Assembly (NCBI GenBank): GCA_023256455.1
Contig: JAGDXN010000086.1
Coordinates: forward strand, 3,566-21,014
Length of the DNA stretch: 17,449 bases
Direction: 5' to 3'
Source of the DNA: Cuniculiplasma sp.
Lineage (GTDB): Archaea > Thermoplasmatota > Thermoplasmata > Thermoplasmatales > Thermoplasmataceae
A program made the position numbers and the translations under genes. This document shows, piece after piece, positions 1 through 7,336 of this stretch (position 1 is its first letter; every line of letters begins with the position of its first letter). Below the pieces are notes generated by a model. That model worked only from the letters and a program-made list of their open reading frames with translations, did not search any database and was not told the origin of the DNA.

Positions 1-490
1 TGATTACCCTGTAGTTTTTAATATTGGATGAAAGCCGCTGGCCTGAAGAGCCAAAATGGGTATAATTCTGCCTTTCATTGAGCCTTTCTATGTGAAGCTT
101 TTCATCCTCTATGTAAAGATAAATGGAAGTTATATTCTTAATTAAATCACCCAGCTGTTCAGGAATGAAATAAAGTGTTTCTATGATTACAGGTTCTCCA
201 TTGTCTATTGCCCTTTCCAGAATCTTCTTTGTGGCCCTGTTTACCATTTCCCCCTGTGCATTAAAACCCTTCAGCAGATTTTCCTCATTGTTTTCGCCGA
301 AAGGCTGCCAGCTGTCGTAAACGCTTTTGTTCAATATACTATTTTCATCCACAAAGGCACGGATTGTTTCCCTGATATAGTCCCCTGAAAATACAAGATT
401 TATTCCGAGATTCCTTGCAACATATCCAGAAATGCTCGTTTTTCCAACTCCGGGAACACCCCCTATCAAAATAACAGGAAAATTTCTCAT
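1..490 (-). CDS. P-loop kinase, 2-phosphoglycerate kinase-like (3' end outside window)
   Basis: The visible 163 residues begin at an ATG (490-488) and run off the left edge with no stop, so the C-terminus is missing. A Walker A motif GGVPGVGKT lies at residues 10-18, followed by a short Leu/Ile-rich helix and GDYIRETIR at 36-44, which resembles the DSIREVMR stretch of archaeal 2-phosphoglycerate kinases. IIETLYFIP at 102-110 matches the family's IIEGvHlvP segment, and IEDEKLH at 127-133 followed by an Arg-rich stretch matches the nucleotide-lid region. The family phosphorylates 2-phosphoglycerate to 2,3-bisphosphoglycerate, used in some archaea for cyclic 2,3-diphosphoglycerate. The substrate here is inferred from family resemblance only; another small-molecule kinase is possible. 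Its ATG overlaps the stop of the upstream gene (ATGA), with a purine-rich ribosome binding site just before, so translation is probably coupled. Confidence 0.72.
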   Translation of the reverse strand, partial: MRNFPVILIGGVPGVGKTSISGYVARNLGINLVFSGDYIRETIRAFVDENSILNKSVYDSWQPFGENNEENLLKGFNAQGEMVNRATKKILERAIDNGEPVIIETLYFIPEQLGDLIKNITSIYLYIEDEKLHIERLNERQNYTHFGSSGQRLSSNIKNYRVI

Positions 491-1095
491 ATGCCCACCC
501 CTGTCATGGATTCAATATCCCTTGAATCAATGACATATGCAAATTTTGAAATGCATTCAAGTGTTCCAAAATGGGTCCTTTCAGATGGACTGGACACGCA
601 GTCAGATATAACGATTGGAACGAAACCATTGTCCGATGAGAGCATTGAGTTTAATAAAATTTCAGAATCTGTATTGAAGCCCGTAAACACAAAGTACTTT
701 TTCCCATAAAAATCCTCCATCTCCTCAAGATTGGTGGGATCAAATATGGATATGCTCATGCTTTTGATCCATTTTCCGTCAGCCTTTTTCAGCCCCTTAT
801 ATTCTCTCAGAAGAGATGCTTCTATTTCATTTATTGAGTGGGTCCTGAACATTGTATTCTTTGTTTCCACATACTCTTTGAACTCCCCATCCTGGCCCCT
901 GTAAATGGAAGGGGGAGTTGAAACATATATTGATTGAATCTCATTTCTCTGCAGGAAATTGTTTAAGTATGCATATGCTGTCATAAATTCCATTTTTGAA
1001 AAACATGACGTGAAGTGTTTTTCATCATTATTCAAACTTATATGGACAAAATCACCCGAGAGTAAAATTTCCTTAATGGAATCTAAAAGCATCAT
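487..1095 (-). CDS. Isochorismatase-fold (cysteine hydrolase-like) protein lacking the catalytic Cys
   Basis: A 202-residue protein. Its C-terminal half follows the isochorismatase/nicotinamidase pattern: WIKSMSISIF at 109-118 with Lys111 in the place of the catalytic Lys, then TNLEEM, a hydrophobic strand, GFNTDSEIL at 139-147, and PIVISDCVSSP at 160-170, corresponding to the usual 'vvvvsDa' strand. In active members the loop after the Gly strand reads G-x-x-T-[DN]-x-C-V, with Cys as nucleophile; here that position is Glu145, so classical cysteine hydrolase chemistry looks impossible. The N-terminal 100 residues are poorly recognisable and the usual early catalytic Asp is not evident. Two ATGs (1095 and 1092) are adjacent; either could be the start. 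A box A lies about 25 nt upstream. It is coupled by an ATGA overlap to the kinase downstream. Family assignment is by pattern recognition and is moderate. Confidence 0.55.
   Translation of the reverse strand: MMLLDSIKEILLSGDFVHISLNNDEKHFTSCFSKMEFMTAYAYLNNFLQRNEIQSIYVSTPPSIYRGQDGEFKEYVETKNTMFRTHSINEIEASLLREYKGLKKADGKWIKSMSISIFDPTNLEEMEDFYGKKYFVFTGFNTDSEILLNSMLSSDNGFVPIVISDCVSSPSERTHFGTLECISKFAYVIDSRDIESMTGVGI
494..502 (-). promoter_or_regulatory. Shine-Dalgarno-like site for the P-loop kinase
   Basis: On the minus strand this reads AGGGGTGGG, ending 3 nt before the ATG at 490 and lying inside the end of the upstream gene. It is the clearest Shine-Dalgarno-like match in the window and supports an internal, coupled start. 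Most other genes have a box A so close to the start that little or no leader remains. Confidence 0.5.
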
Positions 1096-1116
1096 CCCTT
1101 TGGTATATTTTCAAAG

Positions 1117-1124
1117 TTAAATAA
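1117..1124 (-). promoter_or_regulatory. Box A (TATA) promoter of the isochorismatase-like/kinase pair
   Basis: The minus strand reads TTATTTAA, centred about 25 nt before the first ATG at 1095. This archaeal box A spacing would place transcription initiation at or next to the start codon, giving a leaderless mRNA. Confidence 0.5.
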
Positions 1125-1298
1125 GATTGCAATATGGTTCATAATATTCTCTTTTTAAAATACGCAAAGCACTCTTAAAATATCTATGAAAATGAAAATA
1201 ATTGACAGAAATACTTCATTTACTAAGATATATGGGATTTTCCATAAATATTGCGCACAGTTAGATATATTTTTTATACATGAAAAAATATGAGTTAG

Positions 1299-1304
1299 TT
1301 TAAT
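1299..1304 (+). promoter_or_regulatory. Possible box A for tRNA-Leu
   Basis: TTTAAT preceded by AG lies about 30 nt before the tRNA 5' end, which would give a primary transcript with a leader of only a few nucleotides. A second AT-rich stretch (TTTTTATA near 1271-1277) is farther away and less likely. Confidence 0.35.
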
Positions 1305-1330
1305 GTGCCCAATCAAAATGTGGGTTAAGA

Positions 1331-1415
1331 GCGGAGGTTGTCGAGCTAGGTTAAAGGCGATGGATTTAGGGTCCATTCCCGCAGGGGTTCGCCGGTTCGA
1401 ATCCGGCCCTCCGCA
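1331..1415 (+). tRNA. tRNA-Leu, anticodon UAG
   Basis: The acceptor stem GCGGAGG (1331-1337) pairs with CCTCCGC (1408-1414), with A1415 as discriminator base. The D arm has the GTC/GGC stem and AGGTTAAA loop typical of archaeal leucine tRNAs. The anticodon stem ATGGA/TCCAT encloses a TTTAGGG loop, giving anticodon TAG for CUA/CUN codons. A long variable arm (CCC-GCA-GGG) marks it as class II. The T arm GCCGG-TTCGAAT-CCGGC is complete. No intron is present and CCA is not encoded; a short T run (TTTTC) follows immediately and may end transcription. Confidence 0.95.
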
Positions 1416-1630
1416 TTTTCCTTCAATGAATGGGAATTTCCCTCAATACATGAAAAGTTATTCACTGCATTCCAGTTTTAAGTGATATTGAATTACTGTG
1501 TCTTCTTGAAATTAAGAAATTTGTCTGTAAGATAATTTATTTATATTGACAAAGTGCACTTAAATCTTTATTGTATTTCCTTACAGTTCCTTACCTTCAC
1601 AGTAATTTTGTCAAAGATAACCCTTCATAA

Positions 1631-1639
1631 ATTTTAATA
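1631..1639 (+). promoter_or_regulatory. Box A of the hemerythrin-like gene
   Basis: ATTTTAATA is centred about 35 nt before the ATG at 1670, implying a leader of roughly 9 nt. Confidence 0.4.
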
Positions 1640-1669
1640 CGCCCATAGACCTTACAATAATAGATTTAA

Positions 1670-2173
1670 ATGGCAGATGTTGTGGAGGTCCTCATGATTG
1701 AACATGAGGCCATAAGGCACATAAGCAAATATCTTAAGATTGATTCTGAACTGGATTTCTCAGATTTTCACAGATACCTGAAGGAGGTCCATATAGAAAT
1801 TGAGGAAAGGGTTGTATTTCCTGCAATAGAAGGAAAACTGCCCGAAAGCAAAGGCGAAATGATTTCAACCATTGAGAAAATAAAGGCAGATCATAAACTG
1901 ATTGATACACTTGCAAAAAATATCGCCCTTTGGCAGGAAAAAAATGAAATAGAACTTATAAATGAAAGGTTTCCACTTTACCTCAGACTTCTCAGGGATC
2001 ATAATCTTAGCGAAGACAGACTTATTTTTCCTCTCTGGAAAGAACTGGAACTCAGAGAAGTAAGGTCCTCCATAAAGGATGCTGAATCCATAATAGATTC
2101 ATTTGGAATTAAGGATTACCTCAATATAATCGGCCTCTCACCTGAATCCTTCAATTACATTTTTGACTTATAA
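1670..2173 (+). CDS. Hemerythrin HHE-domain protein
   Basis: A 167-residue, probably cytosolic, four-helix protein. Candidate diiron ligands fall in the hemerythrin/HHE order: His12 (IEHEAI), His41 with Glu45 (HIEIE, an HxxxE pair followed by RVVFP), His75 (ADHKLI), and His111 with Glu115 (HNLSE, followed by RLIFP). The paired HxxxE...FP repeats are characteristic of the HHE cation-binding family. Such proteins bind O2, NO or iron, or protect iron centres. The specific role here is not shown by the sequence. About 30 residues at the C-terminus extend past the four-helix core. It has its own box A, and a 188-nt gap separates it from thsB, so it is probably monocistronic. Confidence 0.82.
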   Translation: MADVVEVLMIEHEAIRHISKYLKIDSELDFSDFHRYLKEVHIEIEERVVFPAIEGKLPESKGEMISTIEKIKADHKLIDTLAKNIALWQEKNEIELINERFPLYLRLLRDHNLSEDRLIFPLWKELELREVRSSIKDAESIIDSFGIKDYLNIIGLSPESFNYIFDL

Positions 2174-2326
2174 TGTATTAACTGATTTTTGAAAATATTT
2201 TCCCGCGAGAATGTCCCATTTCTATACCCTCATCAGTGTTAAAATTTTATGAATGTGGTGGGAATAAGACTTTTCATAGAAGAAATTGTTACCCCAAAAA
2301 TTGCCTTTCATGATTTGTCAGCAATG

Positions 2327-2334
2327 TTTATATA
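2327..2334 (+). promoter_or_regulatory. Box A of thsB
   Basis: TTTATATA, a near-consensus archaeal box A, is centred about 31 nt before the ATG at 2362, predicting a leader of about 5 nt. This is one of the strongest TATA elements in the window, as expected for an abundant chaperonin. Confidence 0.6.
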
Positions 2335-2361
2335 GAAGTTTATTTTTACTAGCTGATAACT

Positions 2362-3984
2362 ATGATGGGAGGACAACCAGTATTCATATTAAAGGAAGGT
2401 TCAAAGAGAGAAACCGGAAAGGACGCAATGAGATCAAATATTGAAGCAGCTAAGGGAATTGCTGCAGCAGTAAGGACAAGTCTTGGTCCAAGGGGAATGG
2501 ATAAGATGCTCGTAGATTCACTTGGGGACATTGTCATAACAAACGACGGTGTTACCATTCTCAAGGAGATGGATGTTGAACACCCCGCTGCAAAAATGAT
2601 GGTTGAAGTTTCAAAAACACAGGACTCCATGGTTGGAGATGGAACAACAACTGCAGTGGTAATAGCAGGTGCCCTTCTTCAGGAAGCAGAGGGACTGATC
2701 AACCAGAATGTCCATCCAACGGTAATTGCTGACGGTTACAGAATGGCTGCCCAGAAGGCTAAGGAAATACTTGATGAGGCAGGAATTAAGGTTTCAATTG
2801 ATGATAAGGAAACCATTATGAAAATGGCAGCAACATCCCTGAGCAGCAAATCTGCATCTTCTAGCAAAGACAAACTTGCAGAAATATCCTATGAAACCAT
2901 TAAGGCTGTTGCTGAAAAGACAGACAAAGGATACAAGGTAGATCTTGATAATGTGCAGATTGTGAAAAAGCAGGGCGGAGAAATTGACGACACCACTCTG
3001 ATATATGGTATAATTGTGGACAAAGAAAAGGTTCACCCCGGAATGCCTGACGTTGTTAAAAATGCAAAGATTGCCGTTCTCAACGCAGCCCTTGAGATTA
3101 AGAAACCAGAGTTTGACACAAACATAAGAATTGATGACCCCGGAATGATACAGAAATTCCTGTCTGAGGAGGAAAACCTCCTGAAGGAGATGGTTAAGAA
3201 GGTAAAGGAAACAGGTGCAACAGTGTTAATAACCCAGAAGGGTATTGATGACCTTGCCCAGCACTACCTATCCAAGGAAGGAATATATGCAGTGAGGAGG
3301 GTAAAGAAGAGCGATATCGAGAAACTTTCAAAGGCAACCGGTGCTTCAATTGCATCATCCATAGATGAATTGACAGCCTCTGATCTTGGAAATGCAGAGA
3401 GGGTTGAGCAGATAAAGATTGGCGACGATTACATGACCTTTGTCACAGGATGCAAAAACCCCAAGGCTGTATCCCTTCTCGTAAGGGGAGGAACCGAGCA
3501 TGTCGTGGACGAGATTGAGAGATCAATTGTCGATTCCATACACGTTGTTGCAGCGGCAATCGAGGATGGCAAATATGTTACTGGCGGAGGTTCTTCCGCA
3601 GTTGAAATTGCCGTCAGAATGAGGGAATATGCGAACAAGGTTGGCGGAAGGCAACAGCTTGCCATAGAAAAGTTTGCAAACGCCCTTGAGGAGATCCCAA
3701 GAGCACTCTCAGAGAATGCAGGAATCAATGCCATTGACATACTCATAAACCTGAGGAATGCCCACGCTTCTGGAAAGAAGAAATATGGTATTAACCTCTT
3801 CACAGGAGAAATCGAGGATATGGAGAAGGCTGGAGTAATTGAGCCCATAAGGGTTGGCAAACAGGCAATAGACGCTGCAACAGAGGCTGCCGTGATGATA
3901 TTGAGGATTGACGATGTCATCGCAACAAAGGGCTCAAAGGGAGGATCATCATCTCCACCAGGCGGATCAGCCGGTGAAGACTGA
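2362..3984 (+). CDS. thsB: Thermosome beta-type subunit (group II chaperonin)
   Basis: A 540-residue subunit of the cytosolic double-ring group II chaperonin, which refolds proteins in an ATP-driven cycle. The equatorial ATP site is intact: [10 protein letters not shown] at 41-50, [10 protein letters not shown] at 61-70 and GDGTTT at 92-97 with Asp93. The apical and intermediate domains follow without gaps, and the C-terminal equatorial segment ends in IDDVIATK. From recalled sequences it matches the Thermoplasma beta subunit more than the alpha subunit (GQPxFILKEG start, [19 protein letters not shown]), so the alpha partner would be encoded elsewhere. The tail is Gly/Ser/Pro-rich and ends GGSAGED instead of the GGM repeats of many chaperonins. 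Two ATGs stand side by side (2362 and 2365). It probably has its own promoter, and heat induction is likely from the family but not visible here. Confidence 0.97.
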   Translation: MMGGQPVFILKEGSKRETGKDAMRSNIEAAKGIAAAVRTSLGPRGMDKMLVDSLGDIVITNDGVTILKEMDVEHPAAKMMVEVSKTQDSMVGDGTTTAVVIAGALLQEAEGLINQNVHPTVIADGYRMAAQKAKEILDEAGIKVSIDDKETIMKMAATSLSSKSASSSKDKLAEISYETIKAVAEKTDKGYKVDLDNVQIVKKQGGEIDDTTLIYGIIVDKEKVHPGMPDVVKNAKIAVLNAALEIKKPEFDTNIRIDDPGMIQKFLSEEENLLKEMVKKVKETGATVLITQKGIDDLAQHYLSKEGIYAVRRVKKSDIEKLSKATGASIASSIDELTASDLGNAERVEQIKIGDDYMTFVTGCKNPKAVSLLVRGGTEHVVDEIERSIVDSIHVVAAAIEDGKYVTGGGSSAVEIAVRMREYANKVGGRQQLAIEKFANALEEIPRALSENAGINAIDILINLRNAHASGKKKYGINLFTGEIEDMEKAGVIEPIRVGKQAIDAATEAAVMILRIDDVIATKGSKGGSSSPPGGSAGED

Positions 3985-3994
3985 TCCTTAAAAC

Positions 3995-4002
3995 TTTATT
4001 AA
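3995..4002 (+). promoter_or_regulatory. Box A of the flippase gene
   Basis: TTTATTAA sits within the 41-nt gap after thsB, centred about 27 nt before the GTG at 4026. This supports both a separate promoter and the GTG start with a leaderless transcript. The T-rich stretch following it (CTCTTTTATTTG) may also help end thsB transcripts. Confidence 0.45.
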
Positions 4003-4025
4003 TATCTCTTTTATTTGGATTTTAA

Positions 4026-5513
4026 GTGTTTTCAGAGAGATCTCCAATCATCGTTCTTCAAACAGTGATTTCTTCCTTCATGGGATATGTAGCCCTGTTT
4101 TTCATAAACCGTTTTATTGGGCCTGAATATTGGGGATTTCTGAGTTATGCCATTGCCTTCGGAGGTTTATTTACCATAGTTACAGATCTGGGACTTTCCA
4201 GTGCCAATATAAAATTTATTACTCAGGAAGGAGACAGATCAAAGAACCTTTCCGCTTTTCTTTTTCTCAAAGTAATCCTTTCAATGATTTTCATTGGCCT
4301 GACCATTGGGTCCCTTTTGATTTGGGTCCTGGTTCTTCACAGGGGTTTTGAAAACCCTATCGAATTCTGGACGATTATAGCAATCCTTCCCTATTATGCC
4401 ATATACACACTGATTTCCGTCCCAAACTCCTATTTTCAGGCCAATCTTGATTCAAAACACATAGCCATACCCAGAATGATTGAATCCTTTGTAAGAAATG
4501 GAATTTTTATATTCATAGGTTTAGTGTATTACTTCAATCTGGAGGGGAATATAGGGGTTGGAATATCTGTCATACTGGCCCTGGTCTATGGACTGTCCTA
4601 TTCCATATACATAGGGCTTTCATTTAACTATGGAAAGCCCTGGCACTTTCAAAGACCGGATATGCAAACAATTAAGAAATATGCACTCTTTGCTGCACCT
4701 CTTGCATTTTCATCGAGTATCGCCGTGATTAATGAAAACATTGATAAGATCATAATACAGTTTTATTATGGGGCTATTGCAACCGGAGCCTTCTACACAG
4801 ATCAGAGATTGCTTCTCATCATAGTTTCACTCACCGGTTCAGTGAGCATGTTTATACTTCCAATCCTGTCCTCAAAGATTAATAAAACAAACCTTGAGTT
4901 TGACTCAAGTGTTATTGAAATTGAAAGGATTGTTTCTCTCATTACCCTTCCCTTTGTTCTTATATTCTTCTGGCTATCCCCCTATATTCTTAACATATAC
5001 AGCCAGGCATATCTCAAGTATTATGCGGCCCTGAGCGTTCTTGCAATCGGTACTTATTTAGGGTCAATACAGTTTCCATTTTACCAGGCCCTGATTTCAA
5101 AGGATGGGCAGAGAAAGATCGCAAAGATATCCACCGTTGGAATCTTATCCAACATTATTTTGAATGTTATTCTTATACCAAATAATATCATGGGGATTCA
5201 TCTATTTGGACTCAGCGATCTTGGCGCCTCAATTGGATACACACTTTCAACATTTCTCACATACTTGCTATATAAATATACATATAGAAAACACAACCTG
5301 GAATGGAACGGGTCTGTTCTTCACAGGCATCTCATTCTTTTCATACCTGTATCTCTTATTTTAATTACATCAGACATATTATTCAGACCTTATCCTTTCA
5401 TAATCCTGTTTCCCATAATTGTAGTGGCCCTTGCAGCATACACAGGTATCGCCCTGGCGATTAAGGAAATTTCATGGGAACAGATTAAGCTTATAATTAA
5501 AAATGTTTTATGA
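4026..5513 (+). CDS. Polysaccharide/lipid-linked oligosaccharide flippase (MOP superfamily, PST/Wzx type)
   Basis: A 495-residue integral membrane protein with about 14 hydrophobic helices. Its architecture follows the Wzx/PST branch of the MOP exporters: an N-terminal helix followed by NRFIGPEYWG, a YALFAAPLAFSSSIAVINENIDKIII segment in mid-protein, then GAFYTDQRLL, a stretch near-universal in this family. Members flip undecaprenyl- or dolichol-linked glycans across the membrane; in an archaeon this points to dolichol-linked glycans for N-glycosylation or surface glycolipids. No glycosyltransferase lies next to it, so the substrate is open. The start is GTG at 4026, supported by box A spacing. 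It converges with the next gene with only 4 nt between stop codons. Confidence 0.85.
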   Translation: MFSERSPIIVLQTVISSFMGYVALFFINRFIGPEYWGFLSYAIAFGGLFTIVTDLGLSSANIKFITQEGDRSKNLSAFLFLKVILSMIFIGLTIGSLLIWVLVLHRGFENPIEFWTIIAILPYYAIYTLISVPNSYFQANLDSKHIAIPRMIESFVRNGIFIFIGLVYYFNLEGNIGVGISVILALVYGLSYSIYIGLSFNYGKPWHFQRPDMQTIKKYALFAAPLAFSSSIAVINENIDKIIIQFYYGAIATGAFYTDQRLLLIIVSLTGSVSMFILPILSSKINKTNLEFDSSVIEIERIVSLITLPFVLIFFWLSPYILNIYSQAYLKYYAALSVLAIGTYLGSIQFPFYQALISKDGQRKIAKISTVGILSNIILNVILIPNNIMGIHLFGLSDLGASIGYTLSTFLTYLLYKYTYRKHNLEWNGSVLHRHLILFIPVSLILITSDILFRPYPFIILFPIIVVALAAYTGIALAIKEISWEQIKLIIKNVL

Positions 5514-5517
5514 TATA

Positions 5518-6321
5518 TTATTGATTTACCGTCTGAGGTACAGTTCTTAAAGTGATGAGAAGAATAATTGAAGAGATTGCCATTTCAAGCACCCCCAGGA
5601 CCTCAATATAGAAAAGAGCAATATTCCTGTACTGGACACCGGGAAAAAGAAACTGTGAAATGCCTGTTGCATCCAGAAATTCATTCATATTCATTAGCAA
5701 CCATCCTGAAAAGATCATTGTACCCAGAATTGCAACCATATTACTGTGCCTTAACAGACCAAACTTTATTATGCCATAAAGAGAAATAAGGATAAAAAAA
5801 GCTGAAGATGCAAGAAGATAGGATGTGATCCCAATCAGTGTAACTGTCTGCAGGTAATAAAAAGGATTGGCAGATTGTCCAATTCCTGCTATGGCAAAAT
5901 AAAGTAAAATCAAAAGCAGAGTAAAGGAAATAAAAATTATAGAAATCACTGCCGACAGGGATTCAGATGAAAATTTTATAGGTGACATTCCTGTGCAACA
6001 ATCATAGAATTTTCTCAAGGCAAAAATCCCTGAAAATAAAATGATCAGGGAAATTACAAACAATGGAGAAGATATGTTAAAAATAATCCCTTCCTTCAGG
6101 GATAGGGATTTTGCCATAAGAGTCATTACTCCAAAGATGATCAACGTTATTAAGAACAGATTAAGATTTCCCGATAAAAAAAGGTTATTTCCTGTAAACT
6201 CATACTGGCATATGGGGCAATGATCCGGCTTTCCTTTGAGACCTGTTCCACATCTCGGGCACTTTGTGTCGAACATTTCCATCATCGCATAATTAATTTC
6301 ATGGATCAAACCCACTGCCAT
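5518..6321 (-). CDS. Zinc-ribbon membrane protein, function unknown
   Basis: A 267-residue protein with an N-terminal zinc ribbon, CPRC at 21-24 and CPIC at 35-38, followed by about six hydrophobic segments (near 54-70, 86-102, 122-147, 156-185, 193-211 and 236-262). The ribbon should face the cytosol. The first ATG (6321) overlaps the upstream gene by 16 nt; ATGs at residues 13, 14 and 16 would start just after that gene's stop and just before the ribbon, so the true start is uncertain, and no clear ribosome binding site decides it. A Cys-Cys pair sits in the loop after helix 2 (YDCCTG). Similar ribbon-plus-helices proteins are common and uncharacterised in Thermoplasmatales; I do not assign a function. 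It is very probably co-transcribed with the upstream methyltransferase-like gene. Confidence 0.75.
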   Translation of the reverse strand: MAVGLIHEINYAMMEMFDTKCPRCGTGLKGKPDHCPICQYEFTGNNLFLSGNLNLFLITLIIFGVMTLMAKSLSLKEGIIFNISSPLFVISLIILFSGIFALRKFYDCCTGMSPIKFSSESLSAVISIIFISFTLLLILLYFAIAGIGQSANPFYYLQTVTLIGITSYLLASSAFFILISLYGIIKFGLLRHSNMVAILGTMIFSGWLLMNMNEFLDATGISQFLFPGVQYRNIALFYIEVLGVLEMAISSIILLITLRTVPQTVNQ

Positions 6322-7223
6322 ATGTCATAGGAATAATCACGGAACGCAATAATTTTGAATCCCCGATCATAGTATTTCCTGCCTATATTTGAAAGAATCA
6401 CAAGTTGATCCTGTGCAAGTATTCTCGGAAGGATAATGCTTGTTCTTGCCTTTCCGTTGACCTGCTTTCCAAATACGGCTATTCTGCTTACAAATTTTGC
6501 TGAAGATTCATGCCACAATTCATTTGCAATCTCACTTGTTCCAGAAATTTCTGATATATTGCTCTCCTTTGAAATTATCTTTCCAGGGATATTTTCCATT
6601 CCATTGTTTCCATAAAAAATGAGATTATAAGAGCCATTAATTGACCTCTGTGATTTAAGCTCAGTGAATATATCAAGAGTCGATGTAAATTTCCATTTAT
6701 CCGGAAGGTCCTGATCATAGGCTATCACAGACAGGGGAAGAACTCTATTCAGCTCATTTATTTCCCATATTCCTCCCGGGCCGGGGCCCATATCAACCAG
6801 CGTGGTGTTATCGTTGGATACAAGCTTCTCTATGAGTTTATTTACCAAAGCAAGATCAGAATTGTGGAATCTCATTCTTCCGTAAATTCTTCCCCTTTCA
6901 ATATACAGATAGCTTATGATCAGGGATGGGATGCTCATTATGTCGTCTCGCAGGAGATCATTGCCAGGGATATCATTCATTTTTATACGCAAAATCTGGT
7001 ATGGCTCTCTAATTATGGATTCATAGGCATTGCTCCTCAACCCAAACTTTTCGTTTTTGTCAATTGTCAGGAATATATCCATATATGCCTTCCCATCAGC
7101 AATATGAATGTATACAGGCAATCTTCCATAGTCCCTTTCCACAACTGAAATAAGAGAACTTTCTATCTTCGTGGATATGGTCAGAGACATATCCAGCCTT
7201 CTATCAACTTCACGATATAACAT
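6306..7223 (-). CDS. Uncharacterised protein with methyltransferase-like Rossmann motifs
   Basis: A 305-residue soluble protein I do not recognise as a named family. The central part looks like a SAM-binding fold: TTLVDMGPGPGG at 140-151 resembles motif I (hydrophobic strand then GxGxG), SVIAYDQD at 165-172 resembles strand 2 ending in an acidic residue, and YNLIFYGNNGMENIP at 199-213 resembles motif IV. The first 135 residues form a separate alpha/beta region, and the C-terminal 70 are rich in strand-forming residues ending in an aromatic tail (YSYDIWQWV). It could be a divergent methyltransferase or a look-alike whose glycine loop does something else. It starts at ATG 7223 close downstream of a box A embedded in an inverted repeat, and is followed by the zinc-ribbon membrane protein with a 16-nt overlap. 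Confidence 0.7.
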   Translation of the reverse strand: MLYREVDRRLDMSLTISTKIESSLISVVERDYGRLPVYIHIADGKAYMDIFLTIDKNEKFGLRSNAYESIIREPYQILRIKMNDIPGNDLLRDDIMSIPSLIISYLYIERGRIYGRMRFHNSDLALVNKLIEKLVSNDNTTLVDMGPGPGGIWEINELNRVLPLSVIAYDQDLPDKWKFTSTLDIFTELKSQRSINGSYNLIFYGNNGMENIPGKIISKESNISEISGTSEIANELWHESSAKFVSRIAVFGKQVNGKARTSIILPRILAQDQLVILSNIGRKYYDRGFKIIAFRDYSYDIWQWV

Positions 7224-7243
7224 TTATAGATTAAGTTAGATCA

Positions 7244-7268
7244 GATTGCATATTAACTTTATGCAATC
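7244..7268. repeat. Perfect 9-bp inverted repeat around a box A (candidate operator)
   Basis: GATTGCATA at 7244-7252 and TATGCAATC at 7260-7268 are perfect reverse complements separated by 7 nt. The repeat straddles the box A used by the minus-strand gene starting at 7223, the arrangement expected for a repressor that blocks TBP/TFB. The alternative, a terminator hairpin for the acyl-CoA dehydrogenase gene ending at 7337, is less likely: the stem is AT-rich and no T run follows directly. Confidence 0.5.
7250..7257 (-). promoter_or_regulatory. Box A of the methyltransferase-like/zinc-ribbon pair
   Basis: The minus strand reads GTTAATAT, centred about 30 nt before the ATG at 7223, predicting a very short leader. 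It lies within the spacer and arm of the inverted repeat at 7244-7268. Confidence 0.4.
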
Positions 7269-7336
7269 ACACTTTACTTTAAATTAAATATGATTGAAAT
7301 AAAAAGGAAACAGGGATAATTAAATCCCAAAAAGGT

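Noticed and set aside
1155..1485. Small open frames on both strands overlapping the tRNA-Leu gene
   Set aside because: They cross the tRNA or its AT-rich flanks, have no recognisable protein features, and the tRNA is certain.
1546..1614. Inverted repeat TTGACAAA / TTTGTCAA between tRNA-Leu and the hemerythrin-like gene
   Set aside because: The arms are only 8 bp and more than 50 nt apart in AT-rich DNA, and not placed at the promoter in a convincing way; chance is a fair explanation.
3429..3920. 163-codon open frame antisense to thsB
   Set aside because: It lies wholly within the highly conserved chaperonin gene and looks like a by-product of its codon composition.
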